A stretch of 64,000 bases of DNA from Anthopleura xanthogrammica (lineage: Eukaryota > Cnidaria > Anthozoa > Actiniaria > Actiniidae). A program made the translations under genes and the position numbers. Position 1 is the stretch's first letter, and every line of letters starts with the position of its first letter. Shown one piece after another: positions 31,914-43,200 of the stretch. The stretch lies in NCBI GenBank assembly GCA_964019055.1, contig OZ025218.1, positions 2,067,191 to 2,131,190 of the forward strand, given 5' to 3'. Below the pieces are notes generated by a model that was not told where the DNA came from, searched no databases, and saw only the letters and a list, made by a program, of their open reading frames with translations.

Positions 31914-34175
31914 TTAACACCAAACAGAAACTCTATTAACCGACAATTCTACCACAAACACTCGACCATCAGCTGTAACTACTACATCAAAGGGAACATA
32001 CATTTGACCAACCCCTGAGCCATAACTACCAAATGACTTTATAAACTGACCTTCTTGTGTGAAAAGTTGAACACGGTGATTATTAGCATCACAGACAAGA
32101 ATCATGTCTGGACCATAAACAGCCAGTCCACTTACACCTTGAAACTGGCCGTCTGTTTTTCCATTTTCTCCAAACTTGTACAAGAAAACTCTATTCACAT
32201 CATAAACACGAACATAGTTTGTGTCATAAATAGATACGAAGTATTTCCCATTACCACAGGTGATGTAGAAAGGCTGTTCATTATTATCAGGCATATCAAA
32301 CTCATGAACTAAATCTCCTTGTTTACTAAACACCTTGATACTTGGTTTGATACCCAGTTCTTGTTTACCCTCACAGCACACTGCGATGTTTTTTACATCG
32401 CTAACACACATTCCACGCAAACATTGCTCATGTCTGTAGATAGTTTTTACATAAGTACCGTTCAAGTGAAATTCTTGTATCCTACCTTTATTATCTGGAC
32501 TATCACTAACAATTATTCTGTCTTCATTAAAGACCACTCCATAAGGATAATACAGTTGACCTTCTCCTATTCCTTTGCTGCCAAACGCTCTCAAATAGTC
32601 TCCATCAAGACTAAATATTTGAATACGGTGATTACCACGATCAGCAATAGCTATCTCTCTTTGATCACTGACAGCTATAGACCATGGAATTTTCAACTGT
32701 CCTCTACCTCTTCCGTTTCCTTCAAAGGTTTTCACACGTTTGAACAACTCCTTTACATCGAGTATGTCTACATTCTGAGGCGGGTTCTTTATCCGTTCAC
32801 CTCCAATATTCACCTGGATTTCGTGCCGTCCAGTCTTGTGCGGCTTAAAACTCACACGGTATTTTCCAGTTTCCTCTTCAGACACTTTCTTTTCCACTTC
32901 TTTTCCCTCCACATCTTTGATTCTAATATCGATAGACTCGATTCTTGTGGGACACACTTCTCCTTTTCTATTCCTGGTGATTATCTGGCATTCGTTAATA
33001 AAACCACGAGGAGTTTTCCATAATTCAATTGTGGATTGAGCAGGCTCCGTCACGTTCTTCACAATGCAGCCAATGTGTAGCAGCGATTGCATGACTTGCT
33101 CTGTCACGGAGTAACGTGTTGTCACGTTACGCTGGATTGGTTGAGTACTCAAAATCGAAGGGGCTTCTGATAATATTTTAGCTCTTTTTAGAATCATTTC
33201 CTCACTTTCGATTTCCTCATATGCTACATCTCTCTCCAACAGTGCCTTGCAGTGCCGTACAAATCCATCTGAATCTTTTAATCTTGTTTTAATAGCCGTT
33301 TGTTCTACATTATTTTCTGTTGTTAGTTCCTGGAGCGTCTGCGACAATTCATTCTTCATCGCTTCTCCGTGTTCTCTGGCCATATTGCAAATACGTTTAA
33401 CTACTTCATCAACATCCCTCGCTGCCACTCCAATCTCTCTTTCAATTCTCTCTATGTTTTCTTTAGATTTTTCCAATTCTTGTCCTTCATTTTCTTTCCG
33501 TTGCTCGACTCGATTCATCGCTCCTACGATCAATTTCCTTGAGTCCTGTCCGGCGTCTTCTAAGCTCTGCATTTGGTGGTTTTGATGATCCAAAGTAGCA
33601 CATTTTTGGCAAATGCTGAGTCTACATGTTCCTTCTTGGCAATAGTATTCGAGCTTATTTTTCTGATGGACCTTGCACAACATCTGGTTTTTGATGAAAC
33701 TGTTGACGTTTTCCTCCTTAAACTGATGGAGCATTATTAGTTGGTGTTCTTCTCGTATCTGTTTGATTGTTTTGTGGGCCTTGACACAATCTTCACAAAT
33801 AAAGCAATTACATTGTGCACAAAATGCAACCATAACTTTGGGTTGTTCACAGCTGAGACAATCATGTAAGTTTGGCTGGTTAGCTTTGGTTTTCATGGCA
33901 TGAAGTAACTGCAGAAGAGAATTGTAGTAGAACGAAGGTGGAAGCTTCGAAGGATCACCGTCTGGCACAACTACCGTAGTCTTACACATTGGGCAATTGA
34001 TCTTATAATTGAATGGATTCCCGCTTGTCTGATACCAATGAGCGATACATTTTGTACAATAACTGTGAAGACATGGAAGAGTTTTAGGATCGGTGAATAC
34101 ATCTAGACAAAGGGAGCAGCTCAGTTGTTCTTCGAAGGTTTGTGTGATGCCTTTGAACGATTTGTGTGCAGCCAT
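31914..34175 (-). CDS. TRIM-NHL protein (RING, two B-boxes, coiled coil, filamin, NHL)
   Basis: One uninterrupted 753-codon frame. The RING finger is at about 20-64 (CSLCLDVF, CLHSYCTKC, CPMC). A B-box 1-like zinc motif is at about 105-150 (CAQCNCFICEDCVKAH) and B-box 2 at about 168-210 (CKVHQKNKLEYYC, CATLDHQNH). A Glu/Arg-rich coiled coil covers about 215-310. A filamin/ABP280 Ig-like domain is at about 390-475 (KYRVSFKPHKTGRHEIQVNI). NHL repeats run from about 485 to the end (GQLKIPWSIAV, IAIADRGNHRIQIFS, ILVCDANNHRVQLF). This is the domain order of TRIM2/3/71-type proteins: RING E3 ubiquitin ligases whose NHL propeller binds RNA or protein partners. Lack of introns suggests a retrocopy or a lineage expansion of single-exon TRIM genes. 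Frame and zinc ligands look intact. Confidence 0.95.
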   Translation of the reverse strand: MAAHKSFKGITQTFEEQLSCSLCLDVFTDPKTLPCLHSYCTKCIAHWYQTSGNPFNYKINCPMCKTTVVVPDGDPSKLPPSFYYNSLLQLLHAMKTKANQPNLHDCLSCEQPKVMVAFCAQCNCFICEDCVKAHKTIKQIREEHQLIMLHQFKEENVNSFIKNQMLCKVHQKNKLEYYCQEGTCRLSICQKCATLDHQNHQMQSLEDAGQDSRKLIVGAMNRVEQRKENEGQELEKSKENIERIEREIGVAARDVDEVVKRICNMAREHGEAMKNELSQTLQELTTENNVEQTAIKTRLKDSDGFVRHCKALLERDVAYEEIESEEMILKRAKILSEAPSILSTQPIQRNVTTRYSVTEQVMQSLLHIGCIVKNVTEPAQSTIELWKTPRGFINECQIITRNRKGEVCPTRIESIDIRIKDVEGKEVEKKVSEEETGKYRVSFKPHKTGRHEIQVNIGGERIKNPPQNVDILDVKELFKRVKTFEGNGRGRGQLKIPWSIAVSDQREIAIADRGNHRIQIFSLDGDYLRAFGSKGIGEGQLYYPYGVVFNEDRIIVSDSPDNKGRIQEFHLNGTYVKTIYRHEQCLRGMCVSDVKNIAVCCEGKQELGIKPSIKVFSKQGDLVHEFDMPDNNEQPFYITCGNGKYFVSIYDTNYVRVYDVNRVFLYKFGENGKTDGQFQGVSGLAVYGPDMILVCDANNHRVQLFTQEGQFIKSFGSYGSGVGQMYVPFDVVVTADGRVFVVELSVNRVSVWC

Positions 34176-34260
34176 TTTTGCAGGGACGCGGAAAAGGAAT
34201 GCAGCGAGTCAGATTTCTTGGAACTGAAAGATGATATTCAAAGGAGTCACTCGTGAAGAC
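34176..34260. repeat. First copy of a ~75-bp direct duplication at the TRIM start
   Basis: cagccatttttgcagggacg (which includes the complement of the TRIM start codon) to about 34250 matches cagccacttttgcagggacg at 34487-34560, about 80% by eye. Confidence 0.7.
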
Positions 34261-34441
34261 CCTGTGGAGAATGTGTCAAGGCACGCGCTGCCTTGAACTG
34301 ACGCAAATTGTTGACCTCCTAGTGAATTCAATCGAATTTCCATTTTGAAGGTTTCAAGGAATGTAAGTTTTTATAACGGTTTTAGCGCTAATCTTTGTGC
34401 TAATTTAATTTTTTTCATGGTCTTTTTATTGATTATTTCAG

Positions 34442-34654
34442 TACATGTTATTTTATGATGACAAAGCTAAATACCATAAAGATTCACAGCCACTTTTGCA
34501 GGGACGTGAAAAAGGAATGTATAAGGAGTTAGATTTCTTGAAACCAGAAGGTCATATTGAAATACGTCTTCCTGGTGATGTTCGTCATGGTAACAACTTC
34601 CAATCAGACTGTTTATCAAAGAAACACTGTCTGATGGTGGCGCCGAGAGACTAA
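34442..34654 (+). CDS. Possible orphan terminal exon (unknown product)
   Basis: A good acceptor (attgattatttcag) precedes a frame of 70 codons ending TAA-type at 34652-34654. It contains LLQGREKGMYKELDFLKPEG and HIEIRLPGDVRHGNNF. Composition is protein-like. The duplicate at 34176-34260 keeps the same frame for about 20 codons (LQGRGKGM), then a stop. No family is recognised and no upstream exon was found. It could be a decayed gene or a mobile-element piece. Confidence 0.25.
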   Translation, partial: YMLFYDDKAKYHKDSQPLLQGREKGMYKELDFLKPEGHIEIRLPGDVRHGNNFQSDCLSKKHCLMVAPRD

Positions 34655-35156
34655 ATTCCACGAAAGTTAACTTCACCTGGAGAAAATATTGACACGAGAC
34701 TTCAAATATTAGAAATTGCTTTAATAAAAGGCAAGTAAAACTGTTGTTCAACTGATTTCAATCTCTGTAAAATAGATATGAAGGATGTAAACGATGTACG
34801 ATAAGAAACGTTTCAAGCATTTAAGAGGAATTTCAAGTCTTGTTTGTAGACTTCTTAGTGTTATGTTGCTTACTAAGAAAACTGTCTGTCGGTCACAGGT
34901 TGACTGGTCTTAATAGCATTTTTCACGGTTACTAAAAATAGATATCGCAAAGCCTTGTAGAATCGAAATGCGGACAAACTTTTAAATAAGGCTTCGATTA
35001 CAAGGAAAAGAAGATCAATATTAGTCGAAAAACCATAGTTTTTCCATGACTTCACCATTCCCCTTATTACGTCTTGATACCACTACCGATAGAATCCTCT
35101 TCGAATTATTTTTGTTATTCAAATGTTTTAACTCCGTTGGAAGCCACAAGATAATG

Positions 35157-35321
35157 GTGTTCTGTTCTGTTCTGTTCTGTTCTGTTCTGTTCTGTTCTGT
35201 TCTGTTCTGTTCTGTTCTGTTCTGTTCTGTTCTGTTCTGTTCTGTTCTGTTCTGTTCTGTTCTGTTCTGTTCTGTTCTGTTCTGTTCTGTTCTGTTCTGT
35301 TCTGTTCTGTTCTGTTCTGTT
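35157..35321. repeat. (TTCTG)n microsatellite, about 33 units
   Basis: A perfect pentanucleotide array in intergenic DNA, with false frames on both strands. Confidence 0.98.
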
Positions 35322-35519
35322 CGTGGCTATCACCTGGCCTTTATTGAAATGAGTATATATTTTCACGCTGATTATGCCAAGCTCTTATTCAAATATCCAA
35401 GGTTTCTATAACAAAACTTTGTCCAATCATGTTGACACTACTTGATTTCCTTTTGTTCGATATTCAGTTTTTGACTCCAAAATAGCTGTTATTACGGATG
35501 CATGCAAATGAGATGTAAA

Positions 35520-35745
35520 TGATTCTAAAGGCTCAGATACACGGTGTAACATTCCCTTCAACATTGCTTGCAACATTATGATTACAGTACTATTTCAGCA
35601 GCCAAATCAGAGAAAATCTCGATTTTTCCGCTTAATTTACAAGGATAATACAAATAACATAAAAATAATAAAACAGACGTTCAATTTTTTTATATTTTAG
35701 TGTGATGTTGCATGCAATGTTGCACCGTGTGTCGGAGACTTAATG
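35520..35745. mobile_element. Foldback with gatacacggtgtaacatt ends
   Basis: Left 'cagatacacggtgtaacatt' and right 'aatgttgcaccgtgtgtcgg' are inverted, with a second inner pair (cttgcaacat/atgttgcatg). Confidence 0.7.
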
Positions 35746-35839
35746 CAAATGAACTCAAACAATATAGGTTTGTTCCTTTGCGTTGCATTCGGCGCGTGTG
35801 GAATTCGACGTCTAAACCGGTCCCTAGAATTACTAAATA

Positions 35840-35966
35840 TTTGTATAAATGTATTTGCTAGTTATTTATATATATATGTAATTTTAATATAGTTTTAGTA
35901 TAGTGTCCCCAATTAGTGGTCTACTCGTGGACTGCTAGAAGACTAGACACTCAAATAAAGTTGTTG

Positions 35967-36009
<43 letters not shown>

Positions 36010-36014
36010 TACTA

Positions 36015-36058
<44 letters not shown>

Positions 36059-36060
36059 AA
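35840..36060 (+). mobile_element. LINE-type 3' tail with (ATT)n
   Basis: Ends aaataaagttgttgttatta and then runs into ATT repeats to about 36057, a common 3' end of CR1/L2-type LINEs. No coding part is attached. Confidence 0.5.
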
Positions 36061-36313
36061 AAGATTAATAATAATAATAATAATAATAATGGATGATTAT
36101 GACGATAATATCAATGAGAAATTAAAAATATACTTAATCCTAATACTAATACTTTAAAACTGAAGCTTATTACTAATATATATATTATATAGAAAAAAAA
36201 ATGGAAAAAATTGTATAAAAAGAAAAATTTATATCACTATTTATATTATTATACATATAATGATAATAATATAATAAATTACTAAAAAAAAAAAAAAAAA
36301 TTATTATGACTAT

Positions 36314-36607
36314 TTATAAAATATTTGCTTCATAGTTATTTAATCTAAAATCCTCTAAAATGTTTTTATTTCGAAAAGGGGTTCTTGACCCTCTTATGCA
36401 CAGATAGACTGTTCTTAAAATGTTAAAGTTCAAAATAGTTCTTATCCAAGTGATAACGCTGGCGTAGTCCTCTCCTGATTTCGTTGCTAGTAGGTTGGCC
36501 AGGTTCCGTAAAAATATTTGGCTTTCGGTGCCCATTCCTCCATTTGTTCCAAATATTAGCGGTGTGAATGCTTTAATATTCTCGTGCAGGCTTGCCAAAT
36601 CGATCAT
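36314..36607 (-). pseudogene. Retroelement protein remnant (GGMGTESQIFLRNLA tail)
   Basis: A 97-codon minus frame includes FTPLIFGTNGGMG, FLRNLANLLATKSGEDYASV and WIRTILNFNILRTV, then IRGSR. This pattern (GGMG, YxxV..WIR, llRs..l.iRGsR) recurs at the end of reverse-transcriptase-related elements in cnidarian genomes as I remember them. No upstream polymerase is present. Confidence 0.55.
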
Positions 36608-36609
36608 CT

Positions 36610-37257
36610 GTTGGGGTGATGAATATTAATAATCGTAAAGCTGTTAGGCATTCAAGCCTAAGCACTCAGCACAGTAGGATGATATTTTAGTTCATATCAT
36701 CCTAAATTTTAAATAACTTGTAATTAAAACAAAAATATCGACACTCCTCAGTTTTGATCGCAGAAAATGCTCAATGTCCATAGGAAAATAGTTTACTAAT
36801 TTGCCTTTCTACATACTTCATTTTGATATACTTTTTAGGAAAGTATCCGATAATACTAGCGATTCTTGAAGTATAAACACATTAATGAGTTCCTAACTGG
36901 GGGTTTATTCCTATGTTATGCTCATTGATATTCATTGTTGTGCCTGATCGTCTCTTATTCGTTAAAGACAAATAATACGCTTTTTCAATAAATATGAATC
37001 GAAGAAACAACACGACAAAATATCAATAGAATCTATAAACGTCATTAAAGATTGAAATAACAAAACATTAGTCATTATCCATTCTCCATCAGTTGATGCC
37101 GCTCAGACTTCCTCCGCTCAGCCAATCTTACAAAAAAAATGTTCAAAGACAGAGTTTAAATATCGTGCCTATGGTTTGCCTGGCGACAATCGCATACCCC
37201 AGACCTCTGTCTTGACGAAAGATTCTCTGAATTCTGGTTGCTGTAATCGTATGGGAT
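36610..37257. other. Upstream region of channel paralogue A
   Basis: AT-rich, no complete gene. The last ~70 bases (37190-37257) align by eye to the signal-peptide codons of paralogue C (gttgctgtaatc, atgac.ttggctc) but contain small deletions that break the frame. Confidence 0.5.
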
Positions 37258-40200
37258 ATGACTTTGGCTCTGAACTCATCGATGGCTTGTCCTCCCATAA
37301 TGAACATAACTATTAACTGGATAGAACTCATCCCATTCTTGCACTTTAGCTTGGAGATAAACAACAAAACAGGACTGGCAGGTTATTTGCCGTATTATAT
37401 GAAGTCCGCTTCGCAAAAGTGTGGTTGTCCAATGCTAAACTTCAACTATCAAAGAATGAACGTTTCCTCGTCTGAAGAAATAGAGATCAAAATTCGAAGC
37501 AGCCCTCGAACAACAGCTCCAGAATTGTACTTTCCTATTTTTGCAAATCACAAAGAATCGACTCAATACCAGAGACCATTTCTACCACTATTTCGATCGC
37601 CTGGACCTGCAGTTGTTGAGCTTGATCTTGACACTTGGAATGACAAGAAGTCATCGATCAACATGATTCTAAAGACTTGGCCTATTTTGTCTGTTTGTTT
37701 ATTGTTCGGTTTGCTGGCTGGCTTTATCGTGTGGGCAATCGTAAGTATTTTTATCATATGACCGTATTTCACTGTACGCGTGATTCTAAAAAAAACCTTT
37801 GGGGAAAATGTCGTCAGCAAAAAAAGTACGCTTTTCCGAAAAGTGTAATAATTTCCCGTTCGGACTCGCCGTTCGGACTCGCTGCCGTCAATCATGTAAA
37901 AATTACGCATTTTGATTCGCATTTATTAAAAACGCTTTGAAATCGATTTTTTATATGTGGTCATATGATAAAATGCTTATTGACTGAGTTAAGGTCGGTC
38001 CGAACGGGAAAATAATTGGCTCGAGGTCCTTGGCACGGAACTCGCTGCGCTCGTTCCGTACTTCAGGACCTCGAGCCAAATATTTTCCCGTTCGGACCTC
38101 CCACTCAGTCAATAAGTACATAGTATTAACTTTTATGTTAATCGTATACTCCAACATAACTTGCTCTAATCGCTTTCGCACAGGAGCATCGAAAAAATCC
38201 CGAAGAATTCCCCGCTACATTTCCTCACGGTGCACTGGCTGGCATCTGGTGGTCATTCGTTACTATGACAACAGTGGGGTAAGGACGTTGCTTTGAACCA
38301 ATTGAATAGACACTGAAGTGAAATCTAATAGTCAATAACATTCAAACTGTTAATTATTTATTGTCTTCACTTACTTAAATTTGGCTTATAAAACACTTCT
38401 TTTGAAATTTCATTTGAAAAAAAAATTAAGTGTTCTATCAGAAATTTGTAAAATTTACCCAATTAAGATCAAAACTGGGAAAAGCTTTTCTCCTGTGAGT
38501 ATCCGTGAAAATAAATAAAGGCTTGCGATATTGCAACCTTTGGTGTTTAAAAGTTATTCCCAAGTTAGAGTTTCAAGTTATCGAGGACAGAAACTACATA
38601 TAATAAATTTAGTCTTCATTTGGGCGTATCTGAAACATGTCCGCGTAGTGTTTTCCGATATACGTTTATTATATTTTTTTCATCCAACTGGCACAAATTT
38701 CTTTAAGATTATGCAAATTTCTTCAGTTATATTTCGATATAGCTGGGTTTCACTTGACGTCATTTCCTGTCTCGTGCAGAATGTTCATCAGCTGAATCAC
38801 AACCATGAACTCTTCAAGCTTTTTTTTGACATTTTTCAAAACTATTCAATCGGCACTCTCCATAGAAAAAGCGGGATCAAGCATTTTTTTGGCATCATCC
38901 AATCATAACAAACGGCATATTTTATGTGATTTAGCAGTTCATAAGTTCACATGAGAAAGTTAAAAATAAACTTCTAAAGACTTTCTGTTGTTTGTTGTGA
39001 TTGGATGGCGCCTAAAAAGTGTTTCATACCTTTGTTTTTAAGGAGAACACTGATTGGATAGTTATGAAAAAATGTCAAAAACAAAAAAAAAAACCGAAGT
39101 GTTCATGGTTTGCGTGTTCGCACTGTAATAACGCATTGTTTAGTGTATTTATGAAGAAGCAGGCGGGTGGTGTATTCTGTTAATACACCGCCTCTCATCG
39201 CCATAGTCATAGCTCAGTCCCCGAACTCGCAATCATATGTGACTAGAATAGCTCGTTGGTTCTGTTCTGTGCTTCGAGATTTTTTTCTCCAGTTTTTCTC
39301 CGTCCAAAAAAATCAATTTCTAAATTTCAATCAGTGATCATGGAATGAGGGTCACAGGTTTTCTTGGCCACTAGCTATTAATTGCTGCCCTCGTAGAACA
39401 ATGACAATGGGTTTATACAAATGTTTTGTTTTCCTTCAGATACGGTGATAAGACAACCCGTACTTTGTGGGGTCGTATGTTCGCAGTTTTTTGGATGGTT
39501 CTTGGGACTATTGTAATGTCCATGTTTACTGGTCAAATCACAGCTAATATTACCTCCAGCAAAATGGCTACTGTTGACTTAATGGATACTAAGGTATACT
39601 ATTTGGCCTTTGTAAATTATTTTAAAATGGCATTATTTGGGAATTAAGGAAGAAGGGGAGGCGTAAGTAACGGTAGTATAGGGTATCGGGCTCGATTCCT
39701 GGACTCGGCATCACATGTGAGCTAAACTTCCAATTCGAACTGTGAATTAGTCGTGTCCTGACTTTGATCATCCCAGAGGTTGTTTCAGGGTTCAATCTGT
39801 GGGTTAGCTGTGCCCTGACTTAGATCAGCCTAGAGGTTGTTTCAGGGTTCAATCTGTGAGTTAGCCGTGCCTTGACTTTGATCAGCCCTGTTGTTTCAGG
39901 GTTCGATCTGTGAATTAGTCGTGCCCTGAATTTGATCATCCCAGAGGTTATTTCAGGGTTTAATCTGTGAATTAGCCATGCCCTGACTTTGATCATCCCA
40001 GAGGCTGTTTCAGGGTTCGATCTGTGAGTTAGCTGTGCCCTGACTTAGATCAGCCTAGAGGTTGTTTCAGGGTTCAATCTTTGAGTTATAGCTGTGCCTT
40101 GACTTAGATCAGCCCAGTGGTTGTTTTAGCGTTCGTTAAAATTTGAATGATCTGAAGGTATGTTTCCTTCAGAACCTAAACTAGTTGCCCATGCTTATTT

Positions 40201-43200
40201 GTCATCTCTCGACATGCTCTTGTGTCAGTATCATTTGTGAAGTCTAGATCTTTAACCGAAAACTGAATTCCAGGAAACAATTAACGACCAAATATCTATT
40301 TTTTTTGTGGAAAGGTCGCTTCTCCAAAAGGAATGAAGACATTTATCGAACAAGGAATGAACCTTGGGGCTCGTACTATTGGTAAGATAAGATGAGAATA
40401 AAACGTAAACATAACATTTAAGTGAAAATCACAATATATAAGTGTGATATTATAGGTGACGAAATAGTGTGCTGCCTGCTAAGCAAGAAGTTTGTTCATG
40501 TTGTATAAGGAGCAAGTGTGGCTTGGTTAGTTGGTGTGCTGCCTGCTAAGCAAGAGGTCCATAGTTTGATCCTCAGTGAACTCACACACTTGTTTCAAGG
40601 AGCAAGTGTGGCTTGGTTGGTTAGTGTGCAGCCTGCTAAGCAAGAGGTCCATAGTTTGATCCTCAGTGACCTCACACACTTGTTTCAAGGAGCAAGTGTG
40701 GCTTGGTTGGTTAGTGTGCAACCTGCTAAGCAAGAAGTCTTTTTTCAATTTATTACCTATTCAGTGGAAATGACCTACAATGAAATGCAAGAAATTTCAT
40801 CTGAGGTGATGACCATTGACTACTTCATGATACACGACTATAACATGGCAAGGAAATGGCTGGGAACAGCGACAGACGCAAAAGTAGTCAAAATCATTGA
40901 CCGTCATTTTGATATTGGGATGACAGTGACTGGTAACTATGAGCCTGTGGAAAGCATGTTAACCTGCATACAAAGAGAAGTTATTGATATCTTCCAAATC
41001 TTCCTAGTAAGTACTGGCACATGTTTTGTGTGACTGGGACAAATTACGTTACATACGGCGGAGACTGAGCCAACATTCTCCTGGTTGGCTCAGTTGGTGC
41101 AGGAGGTCGTGGGTTCAATTCAAATCCCCGGGGGCGGACCCACACTCAGGGTCTTAAGATATCTGAGGAGAAGGTGCTGCCTTTGCTCTAAAAATATCTG
41201 CAAACGGTTAGACCTTCGCTGTGGCTTGGATGGCCACTTAAAATGGTGGTCCTGTCTCACTTAGAGACGTTAAACATAGAGGGCCACAAGTTTATCAGTT
41301 GCGATTGTGACGTGTCACCCTCTCTAAACAAAGTTGATTTACATTCCCATTTTTTACGTGACGTGACTGTAACGTTGCCGTGCTTTTACTAATATTTTTG
41401 TGAAGCCCGCAAATTTTGGCCTGCAACCCGCAAATGTTGGCCCGCAACCCGCAGCCCACACAAAGGTTGATCTCAATATACGAAAACTAGTATTTTCAGC
41501 CATACTTGCTTAGTTTCATTGTGCATGGTCAGTATCACGTGCTGGTACGCTTCAACATCGCTCGCCAAACAAAAGCATAAAACAATAGGTTTCCAAACCA
41601 TTCCACTCCATTAACTAGGGATTGGTCCTAATTAAAGGGTGTCGTCAGTTTCATGCCATGTATTTTCGCAAACATACAAAATCCACCATATTCGTTCATG
41701 TACAATCAATTAGAGCAAGTCATTCTGACATTATAAGTAAATCATCATCATCTTTCTTATTTTTTACGGTGTAAAATTTAGCTTTTTATCACAACTGTTT
41801 CATTAGAAACACCGACGCAGCCCACACTAGCTTACCGCTAGTTATCATCTCATCATTATCTATATAGGCCAAGGAGAAATTAGGAAAACCAAGTGCTTCC
41901 TCGTCGTCAACCAATAAACAAGAAACTGGTCTCACTTCTCAAGACATTCTCCTGATAGTCAGTGGAGGTGCTTTGGTTCTGTGTATTTTGTTTGGTTTCT
42001 TGTTGAAGTATGTACGCACGAGAAAACCTTTAACGCCGCCAGTAATCGGTAATCTTGCTATCTTTTTCCATTGTATTATTTAATTATCAAATGAATATCT
42101 TTACAGCTTGTCACATCCTATCATGTCATATTATCATCATCATTATCAACATCACTATCATCATGCACGTACCTTCATCATAATCACCAGTATAATAATC
42201 ATCATCATCATTATCCATTGTATCATTTGATTATCAATATCTTTACATCTTGTCACATCCTACTATGTCACATCCTATTATGTCACACCATCATCATTAT
42301 CAATCTCACTGTCATGTACGTATCATCACAATCATCATCATCATCATCCATTGTATCATTTGATTATCATATCTTTACATCTTGTCACATCCTATTATGT
42401 CACATCATCATCATTATCAACATCACTATCATCATGCACGTACCTTCATCATAATCACCAGTATAATAATCATCATGATCATTATCCATTGTATCATTTG
42501 ATTATCATATCTTTACATCTTGTCACATCCTATTATGTCACATCATCATCATTATCAATCTCACTGTCATGTACGTATCATCACAATCATCATCATCATC
42601 ATCCATTGTATCATTTGATTATCATATCTTTACATCTTGTCACATCCTATTATGTCACATCATCATCATTATCAATCTCACTGTCATGTACGTATCATCA
42701 CAATCATCATCATCATCATCCATTGTATCATTTGATTATCATATCTTTACATCTTGTCACATCCTATTATGTCACATCATCATCATTATCAACATCACTA
42801 TCATCATGCACGTACCTTCATCATAATCACCAGTATAATAATCATCATGATCATTATCCATTGTATCATTTGATTATCATATCTTTACATCTTGTCACAT
42901 CCTATTATGTCACATCATCATCATTATCAATCTCACTGTCATGTACGTATCATCACAATCATCATCATCATCATCCATTGTATCATTTGATTATCATATC
43001 TTTACATCTTGTCACATCCTATTATGTCACATCATCATCATTATCAATCTCACTGTCATGTACGTATCATCACAATCATCATCATCATCATCCATTGTAT
43101 CATTTGATTATCATATCTTTACATCTTGTCACATTCTATTATGTCACATCATCATCATTATCAATCTCACTGTCATGTACATACCATCACAATCATCATC

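Noticed and set aside
32319..33023. 234-codon plus-strand frame
   Set aside because: Antisense shadow of the TRIM-NHL coding sequence.
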